Assembly (NCBI GenBank): GCA_002706405.1
Contig: PALN01000077.1
Location: forward strand, 31,565 to 95,564
From: Rhodospirillaceae bacterium
GTDB taxonomy: Bacteria; Pseudomonadota; Alphaproteobacteria; Rhodospirillales; Casp-alpha2
DNA length: 64,000 bases
Direction of reading: 5' to 3'
Shown here piece after piece: positions 53,118 through 61,633 of the stretch (the stretch's first letter is position 1; each line of letters begins with the position of its first letter). Position numbers and translations under genes: made by a program. The notes below the pieces were generated by a model. The model had not been told where the DNA came from. It saw nothing but the letters and a program-made list of their open reading frames with translations, and did no database searches.

Positions 53118-54335
53118 TTACTGCGCGGGGGCGGCGGGGGAGACTTCGACCGGCGAGCCCGCGGGCAGACCGCCGGAGAAGGTCGGCGCCGCCGGCTTGG
53201 TAACATCCGCCGGCAGGGCCTGCTTCAGGGCGTCGCGGGCGACGATCGCTTTCTGGTCGCCGTTCTCAGCCGCCGCGCTGATCCATTTGTAGGCCAGGCG
53301 GTCGTCCTTTGGCACGCCCTGCCCGTTGTAATAGAGGATGCCCAGATTGTACTGGGCGGCGGCGTTGTTTTTCTCGGCCGAGCGGCCGAACCATTCGGCG
53401 GCCTTGGCATAGTCCTTGGCCACGCCGGTCCCGTTGTAATGCATGACCCCGATGGAATACTGCGCGCCCGGGTGGCCGCCGATGGCGGCCTGGGCGAACA
53501 GCTTGGCGGCCTCTGCCTTCTGCTCCTGGGTCTTGGCATCGGCGAACAGGGAGAGGGCGCGCTTGTAGGTCAGATCGGCGGTGGCCTCGCGTTCCTCGGG
53601 CGATGCCGGTGGGGTTTCGACCGCCTGGGCGGGCTCGGGCGTCACGGCGGCGGTCTGCGCGGCCGGGGGCGCCGGTTCGGGCTTGGCTTCCTCGGTGGGC
53701 GGATTGGTCAAGGCCAGGGGTTTGTCCGTGGCTTCGGGGGCCGGCGGCGCGGGCGGCGCCACGGGTTCCTCGGCGGGGGCGGTCTCGGCCGTGGGTTTTT
53801 CCGCCGGTGCCAGGTTTGCCGCGGGCTTTTCTTCGGCGGGCGGCGTCTCTTCGGCAGGCGGCGTCATCGGCGGCTCTTGGGGAGCGGCCTCGGCCGGCTT
53901 GTCCATCATTGCCGGCTCGCCGGTGGGGGCGTCCGCCGGTATTTTTTCTTCCGTGGCCGCGGGCTCGGCGGCCGGTTCTTTCGGATCGTCGGGACGGGCC
54001 ATGGGCTCCATCTGGGTGACGTGGCGGACCGGCGGCAGGTTCTGCGTGTACTGGGAAGTCAGGTCCAGGTCGAAGCGGTCGCGCAGGTCCCACCAGATCG
54101 ACCGCGCGGTGAAGCTCAAGTCGTCGCTGCTGAAATCGACCGTGTCCTTGATGGCGCCTTTCAAGTCCATGACCTTGGCGAGTTGGGCATCCGGCAGGCC
54201 GGCCGCGCGCAACTGTGCGGCAAAGGCTTCATCCTTGTAGAACACGGCAAGCCCCACCCCCGCGGCGGCCGCGACGATCAACAGTAGAATAAAACCTGTA
54301 AACAGTTGCCCTAAGGGGCCTCTGCGCTTCGCCAT
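53118..54335 (-). CDS. Membrane-anchored Sel1/TPR-repeat protein with Pro/Ala/Glu-rich linker
   Basis: 405 residues. ATG 54335 has AAGGAGGG upstream. A positively charged N-terminus and one membrane span (about residues 11-32) make it a type II anchored protein with most of the chain in the periplasm. Residues about 100-245 are low-complexity Pro/Ala/Glu. Sel1-like repeats follow: KLFAQAAIGGHPGAQYSIG, AAEWFGRSAEKNNAAAQYNLG and YKWISAAAENGDQKA, with the linking NGTGVAKD and NGQGVPKD turns. Such proteins usually serve as scaffolds for envelope complexes. No partner is evident nearby. Confidence 0.85.
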   Translation of the reverse strand: MAKRRGPLGQLFTGFILLLIVAAAAGVGLAVFYKDEAFAAQLRAAGLPDAQLAKVMDLKGAIKDTVDFSSDDLSFTARSIWWDLRDRFDLDLTSQYTQNLPPVRHVTQMEPMARPDDPKEPAAEPAATEEKIPADAPTGEPAMMDKPAEAAPQEPPMTPPAEETPPAEEKPAANLAPAEKPTAETAPAEEPVAPPAPPAPEATDKPLALTNPPTEEAKPEPAPPAAQTAAVTPEPAQAVETPPASPEEREATADLTYKRALSLFADAKTQEQKAEAAKLFAQAAIGGHPGAQYSIGVMHYNGTGVAKDYAKAAEWFGRSAEKNNAAAQYNLGILYYNGQGVPKDDRLAYKWISAAAENGDQKAIVARDALKQALPADVTKPAAPTFSGGLPAGSPVEVSPAAPAQ

Positions 54336-54463
54336 GCGGCGAGCCCTCCTTCGCCGAAGCACCTAATCAATTTAATCTAATGTGTTTTTCCGCTTCGTGG
54401 AACCCGCCAATAGGCATAGTCCGGTCGTGCCACATGGGGATACGCAACGGCCTGGCTTGTGCA

Positions 54464-56149
54464 TCAGGGATTTCCTTTCTCCCGGGCCTCGGCCTGGGCC
54501 CGCAGGCCAGACAGCGTGGCGGACGGCGTGATCGCCTCCGGATCGGTGCGCAGTTCGATCAAAGCGGGCGAATCGGCGGCTTTGGCGCGGGCGAAGGCGT
54601 CGGCGAACTGGGCCGTTTCCGTGACCACCTCACCGGTCGCGCCATAGGCCTTGGCCAGGGCCGCGAAATCCGGATTGACCAACTGCGTGCCCGACACGCG
54701 GCTGGGATACTCGCGTTCCTGATGCATGCGGATGGTGCCGTACATGCCGTTGTTGACGACGATGAAGATGACGTTGGCGCCGTATTGCTTGGCTGTCGCC
54801 ATTTCCTGGCCGGTCATCAGGAAACAGCCGTCGCCGGCGAAGCAAACCACGTCGCGTTCCGGATGGCGCAGCTTGGCGGCAACCGCCGCCGGCACGCCGT
54901 AGCCCATGGACCCGGAGGTCGGCGCCAGCTGCGTCGCGTAATCCCGGTAGCGATAGAAGCGGTGAACCCAGGCCGTGTAGTTGCCGGCGCCGTTGCAGAT
55001 CATGGCGTCGGCGGGCAGTTCGTCGCGCAGCCAGGCAATGATCTGGCCCATTTGTACGTCGCCGGGGGTTTCCGGCGGCTCGGTCCAGGCCAGGTATTCG
55101 TCGTGCGCCGTGCCGGCCCAATTGTCCCAGCGCCCGGTGACCGGCGCCATTGCTTTGGCGGCGGCGGCGAAGCCGGGCATGCCGGAATTCATGGCGAGTG
55201 CCGGGCGGTAGACGCGGCCCAGTTCCTCGGCCCCCGGATGGACATGGACCAGGCGCTGCTTCGGCACCGGGATGTCGAACAGGTCGTAGCCGCCCGTGGT
55301 CATCTCGCCCAGGCGCGGGCCGACGGCCAGGATCAGGTCCGATGTCCGGACCCGTTCGGCCAGCTTCGGGTTGATGCCGATGCCGACGTCCCCGGCGTAC
55401 AGCGGGTGGTCGTTGGGCAGCAGGTCCTGGCGGCGGAAGGACACGCTGGTCGGGATGTTGTTGGCTTCGGCGAAGGCGCGAATGTCCTGGGACGCCTGTT
55501 CGGTCCAACTGCCGCCGCCCAGAATCATCAGCGGGCGTTCGGCCGTTTCCATCATGGCGCGCAGCTCGGCCATGGCGTCCGGTCCCGGATGGGCCTGCAC
55601 GACATGGGCCGGGCCGGGGATGGTGACCTGTTCCATCACTTCCTCGGTCAGCATGTCTTCGGGCAGGGCCAGCACGACGGGGCCCGGGCGGCCCGACATG
55701 GCGGTGTGAAAGGCATGGCTGACGTATTCGGGCACGCGGGCCGGGTCTTCGATCTGGGCGACCCATTTGGCCATCTCGCCGAACATGCGGCGGTAGTCGA
55801 TTTCCTGGAACGCCTCGCGCTCGACCTGATGGCGGGCGACCTGGCCGATGAACAGGATCATCGGCGTGGAATCCTGAAACGCGATATGGACCCCGGCGGA
55901 GGCGTTGGTCGCCCCCGGGCCGCGGGTCACGAAACAAATGCCCGGCTTGCCGGTCATCTTGCCGTCGGCGTCGGCCATGATGGCGGCGCCACCTTCCTGA
56001 CGGCAGATCACCAGATCGATGCCCGGTGCGTCGACCATGGCGTCGAGCACGGCGAGATAGCTTTCCCCCGGTACGCAGAAGGCGCGATCGACCCCGTTGG
56101 CAACCAGCGTTTCGACCAGGAGCCGCGCCCCCGTTTGACCCTGTGGCAT
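54464..56149 (-). CDS. Thiamine-pyrophosphate-dependent enzyme, acetolactate synthase large subunit-like
   Basis: 561 residues with the three-domain plan of the POX/AHAS family. The N-terminal part has CVPGESYLAVLD and the catalytic Glu52 (RQEGG), and later FVTRGPGATNASAGVHIAF. The TPP-binding motif GDGCFLMTGQEMATAKQYGANV with VNN lies near residue 430-460. No regulatory small-subunit gene is adjacent, which argues against the biosynthetic IlvB. A catabolic decarboxylase, carboligase or sulfoacetaldehyde-type enzyme is also possible. AAGGGGAA precedes the ATG. It lies 34 bases after a small zinc-ribbon gene on the same strand. Confidence 0.9.
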   Translation of the reverse strand: MPQGQTGARLLVETLVANGVDRAFCVPGESYLAVLDAMVDAPGIDLVICRQEGGAAIMADADGKMTGKPGICFVTRGPGATNASAGVHIAFQDSTPMILFIGQVARHQVEREAFQEIDYRRMFGEMAKWVAQIEDPARVPEYVSHAFHTAMSGRPGPVVLALPEDMLTEEVMEQVTIPGPAHVVQAHPGPDAMAELRAMMETAERPLMILGGGSWTEQASQDIRAFAEANNIPTSVSFRRQDLLPNDHPLYAGDVGIGINPKLAERVRTSDLILAVGPRLGEMTTGGYDLFDIPVPKQRLVHVHPGAEELGRVYRPALAMNSGMPGFAAAAKAMAPVTGRWDNWAGTAHDEYLAWTEPPETPGDVQMGQIIAWLRDELPADAMICNGAGNYTAWVHRFYRYRDYATQLAPTSGSMGYGVPAAVAAKLRHPERDVVCFAGDGCFLMTGQEMATAKQYGANVIFIVVNNGMYGTIRMHQEREYPSRVSGTQLVNPDFAALAKAYGATGEVVTETAQFADAFARAKAADSPALIELRTDPEAITPSATLSGLRAQAEAREKGNP

Positions 56150-56183
56150 GATGATGTTCCCCTTGTCGGCGGTGGTCTTTTGT

Positions 56184-56387
56184 TTACTCCGCCAGCCCGG
56201 CGGCTCTCTGTCTTAGCGAAAGATCGGGGCCGGGGGAAGCCGTCTCGATCTCGCAGGCGGTCTCGCCGGAACAGCAGGGATCGACGTTCTGCCCGCAGGT
56301 CCGGCATTGCACATGGCCGTGCACGGACACGGGCTCGGACGGCTGATGGCACAGCGGGCAGCGCCAGGGGGCGGACGAGGGAGACAT
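56184..56387 (-). CDS. Small cysteine-rich zinc-ribbon protein
   Basis: 67 residues. Cysteines at 10 and 13 (CPLC) and at 28 and 31 (CRTC) form a four-Cys zinc ribbon, with additional Cys38, Cys39 and Cys45. The start ATG has GGAG 6 bases upstream, and the stop is 34 bases before the TPP-enzyme start, so the two are probably co-transcribed. I do not recognise the family. The spacing suggests a structural zinc site and perhaps an accessory or regulatory role for the enzyme. Confidence 0.65.
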   Translation of the reverse strand: MSPSSAPWRCPLCHQPSEPVSVHGHVQCRTCGQNVDPCCSGETACEIETASPGPDLSLRQRAAGLAE

Positions 56388-56554
56388 GGTGGGCTCCGGC
56401 AGTTTGGGATGAAAATTGTGTACAATCGTCGCCCCAAGCGGTGACAGAGGCCAGCCCGGAATTTAAGATGCCCGCCCGCGGGGGGCTTCGGTTCCCCGGC
56501 CTGCGCCCGAGGGGCGTGGAAATTTTACGAATCGATCAGGGAGGCACGCAGAAC

Positions 56555-57250
56555 ATGAGCGGCAAGGACATCACCATTCAGGCCAAGGACGGCGGTAGTT
56601 TTTCGGGTTATCTCGCCCTGCCCGAAGGCGGCAGCGGCCCCGGCGTCGTGGTCATCCAGGAAATCTTCGGCGTCAACGCGGTGATGCGCGAAATCACCGA
56701 CGGCATGGCGGCGGCAGGCTATGTGGCGCTGTGCCCCGACCTGTTCTGGCGCCAGGAGCCGGGCATTCAGATCACCGACCAGACCGAGGCCGAATGGGCC
56801 CGCGCCTTCGAACTGTTCAACGGCTTCGATCTGGACAAGGGCGTCGACGATCTGGAATCGACGATCCAGGCCCTGCGTGCCGTCGACGGCTGCACCGGCA
56901 AGGTCGGGACCATGGGTTTCTGCCTGGGCGGCCGGCTCGCCTTCCTGACCGCGACGCGGACCAGCGCCGACGCCGCCGTCAGCTACTACGGCGTGATGCT
57001 GACCGACCACACGGACGAGGCGCTGAAAGCCCCCTGCATGCTGCACATCGCGACCGAGGACGAATTCGTGCCCAAGGATCAGCAGGCCGCGGTCCATGCC
57101 GCCCTCGACGGCAACCCCAAGGCCGTGCTGCACGACTATGAAGGGCAGAATCACGCCTTCGCGCGGGTCGGCGGCAAGCATTACGATAAGGTCTCGGCCG
57201 ATCTGGCGCGCCAGCGGACGCTGGAATTCTTCAAATCACACATCGGCTAG
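56555..57250 (+). CDS. Dienelactone hydrolase family protein
   Basis: 231 residues, family length. The nucleophile is Cys123 in GFCLGG, with Asp169 (ATEDEFVP) and His200 (GQNHAF) completing the triad. Glu36 in IQEIFGVN is the conserved activating residue. It would hydrolyse a dienelactone or another small ester in the cytoplasm. ATG 56555 has GGGAGG upstream; the long in-frame extension to the left is spurious. It is divergent from the zinc-ribbon/TPP-enzyme pair. No other chlorocatechol-pathway gene is near, so a general esterase role is as likely. Confidence 0.9.
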   Translation: MSGKDITIQAKDGGSFSGYLALPEGGSGPGVVVIQEIFGVNAVMREITDGMAAAGYVALCPDLFWRQEPGIQITDQTEAEWARAFELFNGFDLDKGVDDLESTIQALRAVDGCTGKVGTMGFCLGGRLAFLTATRTSADAAVSYYGVMLTDHTDEALKAPCMLHIATEDEFVPKDQQAAVHAALDGNPKAVLHDYEGQNHAFARVGGKHYDKVSADLARQRTLEFFKSHIG

Positions 57251-57389
57251 GCGGTTGAAATAAAATCACCTTTTTTCTGAAAGGACTCGTTTCAGTAGAA
57301 AAACGCGACCTGAGTGACTCTCATCACATCGGTCTTGACCCGCCTTCCCTATAAAGAAGGCTGATGAGATTCACTCTTTACCTGATCCA

Positions 57390-57423
57390 CACCGGGCCGG
57401 TTTCACCGCCCGGTGTTTTTTTT
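57390..57423 (+). terminator. Strong Rho-independent terminator in the gap after dienelactone hydrolase
   Basis: CACCGGGC (57390-57397) pairs with GCCCGGTG (57408-57415) around a 10-base loop and is followed by nine T. It lies 140 bases past the dienelactone hydrolase stop and 60 bases before the next start, so it could end that message or a separate small transcript. Confidence 0.85.
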
Positions 57424-57483
57424 GTCGGCACGCCCAAGGGGCGCCGTGATTTAATGGCTGCCGTCTCGACGGAGGGGCAGGCC

Positions 57484-57846
57484 ATGAAAAACCTCATAAG
57501 CGCATTGGGTCTGATTGTTCTGGGCAGCGCCCTCGGTGCGGCCTTCGCCGCGCCGCGCGGCCCGCTCTGGACCTATCACAACGGCAACACCTTGCAGGGG
57601 CAGACTGCCGAGTACCGGCAGGGGTTCATGATCGGCGTCATCGACGGCTATCTGCAGGGCCAGCGCGCCCGGGCGGAAACGGGCGACGACGGCCTGTGGC
57701 TGGACAACTGCCTGACCGCCGGCTGGACTCTGAAGCGCGCCGATCGGGAATTGGCCGAACGGTTCGACGCCTCGATCCCTCTCTACCCCAATCCCGCCGC
57801 CGCCATCGTGCTCGATAATCTGAAGGATGCCTGCGCGGGCAAATAA
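57484..57846 (+). CDS. Small predicted secreted protein with two conserved-looking cysteines
   Basis: 120 residues. ATG 57484 has GGAGGGG upstream and starts a signal peptide (MKNLISALGLIVLGSALGAA, cleavage near AFA-A at about residue 22). The mature part has GFMIGVIDGYLQG, DNCLTAGWTL and a C-terminal LDNLKDACAG. The two Cys residues could form a disulfide. The plan GYxxGxxDG...C...C is loosely like Rap1a/Tai-type periplasmic proteins, but I would not claim it. The gene lies just after a strong terminator and so has its own promoter. Confidence 0.65.
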   Translation: MKNLISALGLIVLGSALGAAFAAPRGPLWTYHNGNTLQGQTAEYRQGFMIGVIDGYLQGQRARAETGDDGLWLDNCLTAGWTLKRADRELAERFDASIPLYPNPAAAIVLDNLKDACAGK

Positions 57847-57929
57847 CCGGCAAAACCGGGCTTCCGCCGGGATGCCCGTCCGCGTAGACTGTTACCATTC
57901 GTTAAGCATAAATCATCACGAGGCTTACC

Positions 57930-58127
57930 ATGCGCCCGCCGTCCCCCGCGCGTTTCGAGACAGAGCCCGATTTCACGCCGACCATTCACATCCGGCCGCG
58001 CGTCGACAGGGTGGATCCACGGCTCAGCGCGCATATCCATCACCTGGTCGAGACCTATCCACAGGAATCGGTGCGGGTCATCCGTGAATGGATGGCGGAA
58101 GGGCCTGCCCGGCATCTGCGCCATTGA
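57930..58127 (+). CDS. Small protein of unknown function
   Basis: 65 residues: a disordered, Pro-rich N-terminus, then a helical stretch (VDPRLSAHIHHLVETYPQES) leading to VRVIREWMAEG. The last part resembles the C-terminal helix of FliF-type proteins, where an NPE-x-VR-x-WL pattern binds FliG, but no flagellar gene is close by. A CACGAGG sequence lies 10 bases before the ATG. Codon use fits the neighbours, so it is probably real. It is followed 79 bases later by a thioesterase gene. Confidence 0.55.
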   Translation: MRPPSPARFETEPDFTPTIHIRPRVDRVDPRLSAHIHHLVETYPQESVRVIREWMAEGPARHLRH

Positions 58128-58206
58128 CCGTTTGCCAACGGGCAAAAACCTTCTACAAATCCCGACCACATTGCGACCACCATCCGCCGACCAGGAGCCC
58201 ATCCCC

Positions 58207-58641
58207 TTGCCCGATATCGACCTGAAAGACGCCACTAGTTTTGATTGGTGGACGGACGTCTCGATCCGCTTTTCCGATCAGGACCCCAACCTTCACGTCA
58301 ACAACACGGCCTTCGCCGTCTATGCCGAAGCGGGGCGGGTTGACTACCTGAACGCCATGCGCCGGCATCTGGGCATCGAGCCGCGCTCGGCGCTGGTCAG
58401 CGTGCAGATCAGCTATGTGAACCAGCTGTACTACCCGGGCGACGTGCGGGTCGGCACGCGGCTTCTGCGTCTCGGCAACACGTCCTACACCCTGGGGCAG
58501 GGCCTGTTTGCCGGGGACAAGGTGGTTGCCACCTCGGAAGCGGTCCTGGTGTTCTTCGACTACGAAAAGAACGCCAGCCGCCAGGTGCCCGCCGACCTGC
58601 GCCAGGCGTTTGAATCCGGCGCCCGGCTGGTCCCGGGCTGA
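58207..58641 (+). CDS. Acyl-CoA thioesterase, 4HBT hotdog fold
   Basis: 144 residues from the preferred TTG start, which has AGGAG about 10 bases upstream and gives the usual family length. The 4-hydroxybenzoyl-CoA thioesterase pattern is clear: DVSIRFSDQDPNLHVNNTAF, with the catalytic Asp at about 24-26 and the HVNN turn, then EAGRVDYL. It would hydrolyse an acyl-CoA or aryl-CoA. A GC-rich hairpin (about 58648-58680) follows the stop without a T-run. Confidence 0.88.
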   Translation: MPDIDLKDATSFDWWTDVSIRFSDQDPNLHVNNTAFAVYAEAGRVDYLNAMRRHLGIEPRSALVSVQISYVNQLYYPGDVRVGTRLLRLGNTSYTLGQGLFAGDKVVATSEAVLVFFDYEKNASRQVPADLRQAFESGARLVPG

Positions 58642-58850
58642 ACCGGTCAGCGCCGCGGCACGGCTTGAAGTCCGTGCGGCGCCTTATGCCCGGAACGGCC
58701 CTGTCACAAAAGCGTCACGCCGCTGCCTCTCAATCGTAATCATTTGAGCTCTATTGCATCGTTTGCCTGCCGGTAACGTTCGGGTGCACCCCTGAACGAA
58801 GACCTTGCTGTGTCGACGCGAAGGCCCCGGCAGCAGTCCTGTATTAATGA

Positions 58851-58882
58851 ATGCCGCGAAAGGGCCGTTCGCCTTGCGGCAT
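58851..58882 (+). promoter_or_regulatory. Hairpin in the leader of the second chemoreceptor gene
   Basis: ATGCCGC (58851-58857) pairs perfectly with GCGGCAT (58876-58882), enclosing GGGC and CGCC that can pair internally. It ends 18 bases before the ATG and next to the GAGAGGG ribosome site, so it could affect translation. No known riboswitch class fits. Confidence 0.45.
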
Positions 58883-58900
58883 CAGGCGAGAGGGTAAAAG

Positions 58901-60910
58901 ATGCTGATCGGCCGTACATCTATCCGGTTCCGAACGTTCCTTGGCTTCGCATCGGTGATCGTGCTGTTGGGTATATCCGCCGGCGTTTCCGTGACCCGCT
59001 TCGCCGGGTTTGCCGAGACCGGAAAGACCATCGTCAAGGACGTCGACCTGGTCGGCGCCGCCAACGAATACGCCTTTCGTCTGTTTGAATTATCCGAAGC
59101 GGTCTACCGCTTCCGCGATAGCAAGTCCGATGCCGCCATTGAGGGGATCGAGCAGGCCCGTGCGGCTGCGGACAACGCGGCGGAAGTGATCAAGGGCGCC
59201 TTCGCAGATAGAGGCGAGGAAGAATTGGCGGAGGCGCTGACAGCGGCGCAGGCTCTGTACGGGGCCCAGTTGGATGATCTGATCCGGCGCATCAGCGGCG
59301 ACAAGGAAGGTGCCGATGTGATCCTGCTGGCGGCGGAAAAGCTGCCGTCGTCGATTGCCGGGTTGGTCGCGTTCCTCAAGGCCTACGACCATCCCAACGC
59401 GGCGGAACTGGCCGGCACCGTCGCGCGCCGTGGAGCGGAGGCTCTACAGGCGGCGTTGAAGCTTGCCGTGTCGCGCGACACGACCCAGGGCGCGGCGGTC
59501 CTTGGCGCCGTCTCGCGCCTGGGCGACGTGGTTACGGCGGTTCGCGGCTTGCTGAAAGAACAGAAGGTGCCGCGTCGCGATCAGCGCGCGGCCAAGTTTG
59601 CCGGACGTGACGTCGATACCCTGCGTCAGGGGGTCGCGTCGTTCTCCGGCGCCGTTCAGGGAACCAATGATTCTTGGCGCCTGTTCAAAAGCACGTTGAA
59701 CGGATTGCAGGACCGCATCGCCGACCTTCGCGGCGCCGCCCTGACCCATCAGTCCGAAGGGCTGGCGGGACTGACCGAGCGGTCGCGCGGCGCCGTGCGC
59801 GAAGGCGCGGTGGTCGGCATCGCGGGCGTGTTGATCGCCGTTCTGCTGGCCTGGCTTCTGGGCCGCAGCATCGTGCGCCCGCTGAACCGCCTGCGCGATG
59901 ACGTGTCCGCGATGACCCCCGCGCGGGACGACGCGGCCTCGGCCGTCTCCCGCGACGAAGTGGCGCAACTGGCCCAAGCCTTCGACATCTTCCGCCGCGA
60001 ACACGAGGAGGCCGAACGCCTGCGCCTGGAGCGCGATGCGGAACAGCAGCGCCAGTCGCAGCGCGCCGCCGCCATCGCCGGCATGACCACGGAATTCAAC
60101 GATCAGGTAAAGCAGGTGTTCGACGCCTTCGGGCATTGTATTCAGCGCATGGGGCAGACGGCCAACAGCATGAACGAAAACGCCGAACGCACGACCGAGC
60201 AGGCGGTCACCGTGTCTTCGGCCACGGAACAGGCGGCGACCAATTTCCAGTCCGTCGCCGTGGCGGCGGAGCAGATGTCCATGTCCTTCGCCGAGATCGA
60301 CCAGCAGATCCGCCTGTCGTCGGAAAAGGTCGATGCGGCGGTCGCCGACAGCCGCGAAGCGGGGACCCGCATTTCCAAGCTGGCGCGGTCGGCCGATCGC
60401 ATCGGCGATGTGGTCAGCCTGATCACCGATATTGCCGAGCAGACCAATCTGCTGGCCCTCAACGCGACGATCGAGGCGGCACGCGCCGGAGACGCCGGCA
60501 AGGGTTTCGCGGTGGTGGCCGGCGAGGTCAAATCCCTGGCCCAGCAGACGACCAAGGCGATCGGCGAGATCGAACTTCAGGTCGGGGGGGTCCAGGCCGC
60601 GACCCGCGATACGGTGCGCGTGATCGAAACCGTCACCGCCAAGGTCGGCGAGATCGCGGAAGTGGCCGACAGCATTTCCGCCGCCATCGAAGCACAGGTC
60701 CGGGTGACCAGCGAAATCGCGCGCAGCGTCGAACATGCGACCCAGGGGGCGTCCTCGGCGGCGGAAAACATCGCCACCGTGTCCGAGGCGGCCAAGGCGT
60801 CGGGTGCGGTCGCCAATGACGTGCTCGATACCTCGCGCGAATTGGAACAGATGTCGGGCCGCCTGCGCACGGTCATCCAGGGCTTCCTGACGGACGTGCG
60901 CGCGGCCTGA
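58901..60910 (+). CDS. Methyl-accepting chemotaxis protein
   Basis: 669 residues. Membrane span 1 is about 13-34 and span 2 about 304-326, with about 270 helical periplasmic residues between them. HAMP ([14 protein letters not shown]) and the signalling domain follow. The tip ([20 protein letters not shown]) is at about 512, the same position as in the receptor at 38202, and the C-terminus FLTDVRAA is shared. The two receptors keep a similar signalling half but have different sensor halves, so different ligands are expected. GAGAGGG precedes the ATG. No other che genes are in the window. Confidence 0.93.
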   Translation: MLIGRTSIRFRTFLGFASVIVLLGISAGVSVTRFAGFAETGKTIVKDVDLVGAANEYAFRLFELSEAVYRFRDSKSDAAIEGIEQARAAADNAAEVIKGAFADRGEEELAEALTAAQALYGAQLDDLIRRISGDKEGADVILLAAEKLPSSIAGLVAFLKAYDHPNAAELAGTVARRGAEALQAALKLAVSRDTTQGAAVLGAVSRLGDVVTAVRGLLKEQKVPRRDQRAAKFAGRDVDTLRQGVASFSGAVQGTNDSWRLFKSTLNGLQDRIADLRGAALTHQSEGLAGLTERSRGAVREGAVVGIAGVLIAVLLAWLLGRSIVRPLNRLRDDVSAMTPARDDAASAVSRDEVAQLAQAFDIFRREHEEAERLRLERDAEQQRQSQRAAAIAGMTTEFNDQVKQVFDAFGHCIQRMGQTANSMNENAERTTEQAVTVSSATEQAATNFQSVAVAAEQMSMSFAEIDQQIRLSSEKVDAAVADSREAGTRISKLARSADRIGDVVSLITDIAEQTNLLALNATIEAARAGDAGKGFAVVAGEVKSLAQQTTKAIGEIELQVGGVQAATRDTVRVIETVTAKVGEIAEVADSISAAIEAQVRVTSEIARSVEHATQGASSAAENIATVSEAAKASGAVANDVLDTSRELEQMSGRLRTVIQGFLTDVRAA

Positions 60911-60978
60911 CATTGACGGCTCCCGGCGGCGTGGTGCAGGCTCCGGCCAACGATCAACAACACACCGGGAACCCACCC

Positions 60979-61608
60979 ATGTTCTGGAATGTCAATGAAA
61001 CCGCGGACCACGGTCTGCCCCGCAATCCGTGGAAGGCCTGTGTCGTGCCGCGGCCGATCGGCTGGATCACCACGATCTCCGAAGATGGCGAGGTCAACTT
61101 GGCGCCTTACAGTTATTTCAACGCCTGCGGCGAGAACCCGCCCATGGTCATGTTTTCCGGCGGCCCCCGGCCCGAAGGCCCCAAGAAGGACACGGTGGCG
61201 AACTGTGAGGTCCAGGGTGAATTCGTTTGCAACATGTCGACCTGGGCGCTGCGCGACGCCATGAACCAGTCGAGCGCGGCCCTGCCCGCGGGCGAGGACG
61301 AAACCCGCTTCGCCGGGCTGGAAACGGAGCCGTCGACCCTGGTCAAGCCGCCCCGCATCAAGGCCGCCCCCATTCATATCGAATGCGTCTATCACCAGAC
61401 CGTGGTCATGCCCCACAACGTGAATGAAGAAGGCAACCGCGTGGTGTTCGGGCGGGTCGTCGGTATTCACATCAAGGACGAGGTCTTGACCGACGGTTTC
61501 GTCGATATGGCCAAGGTACAGCCCATCGCCCGCCTGGGTTACATGGACTACGCCCGTGTCGATACGGTGTTCCGCATGGATCGCCCCACCATGAAAGCGG
61601 CGGAATAG
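60979..61608 (+). CDS. Flavin reductase-like FMN-binding protein (DIM6/NTAB type)
   Basis: 209 residues. The family pattern is WKACVVPRPIGWITTISEDG, then NLAPYSYFNACGENPPMVMF and DTVANCEVQGEFVCNM, which form the FMN-binding split barrel. The protein would reduce FMN with NAD(P)H or use bound FMN in an oxygenase partnership. ATG 60979 is chosen over an in-frame TTG at 60913 because MFWNVNE begins the fold; the ribosome site is weak. It lies 68 bases after the chemoreceptor and its stop is 25 bases from the convergent last gene. Confidence 0.85.
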   Translation: MFWNVNETADHGLPRNPWKACVVPRPIGWITTISEDGEVNLAPYSYFNACGENPPMVMFSGGPRPEGPKKDTVANCEVQGEFVCNMSTWALRDAMNQSSAALPAGEDETRFAGLETEPSTLVKPPRIKAAPIHIECVYHQTVVMPHNVNEEGNRVVFGRVVGIHIKDEVLTDGFVDMAKVQPIARLGYMDYARVDTVFRMDRPTMKAAE

Positions 61609-61633
61609 GGCGGGACGCCGGCGGGGAGGCCGG

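Noticed and set aside
54380..56554. Long in-frame N-terminal extension of the dienelactone hydrolase
   Set aside because: It runs antisense through the TPP-dependent enzyme; the ATG at 56555 has a strong ribosome site and gives the normal family length.
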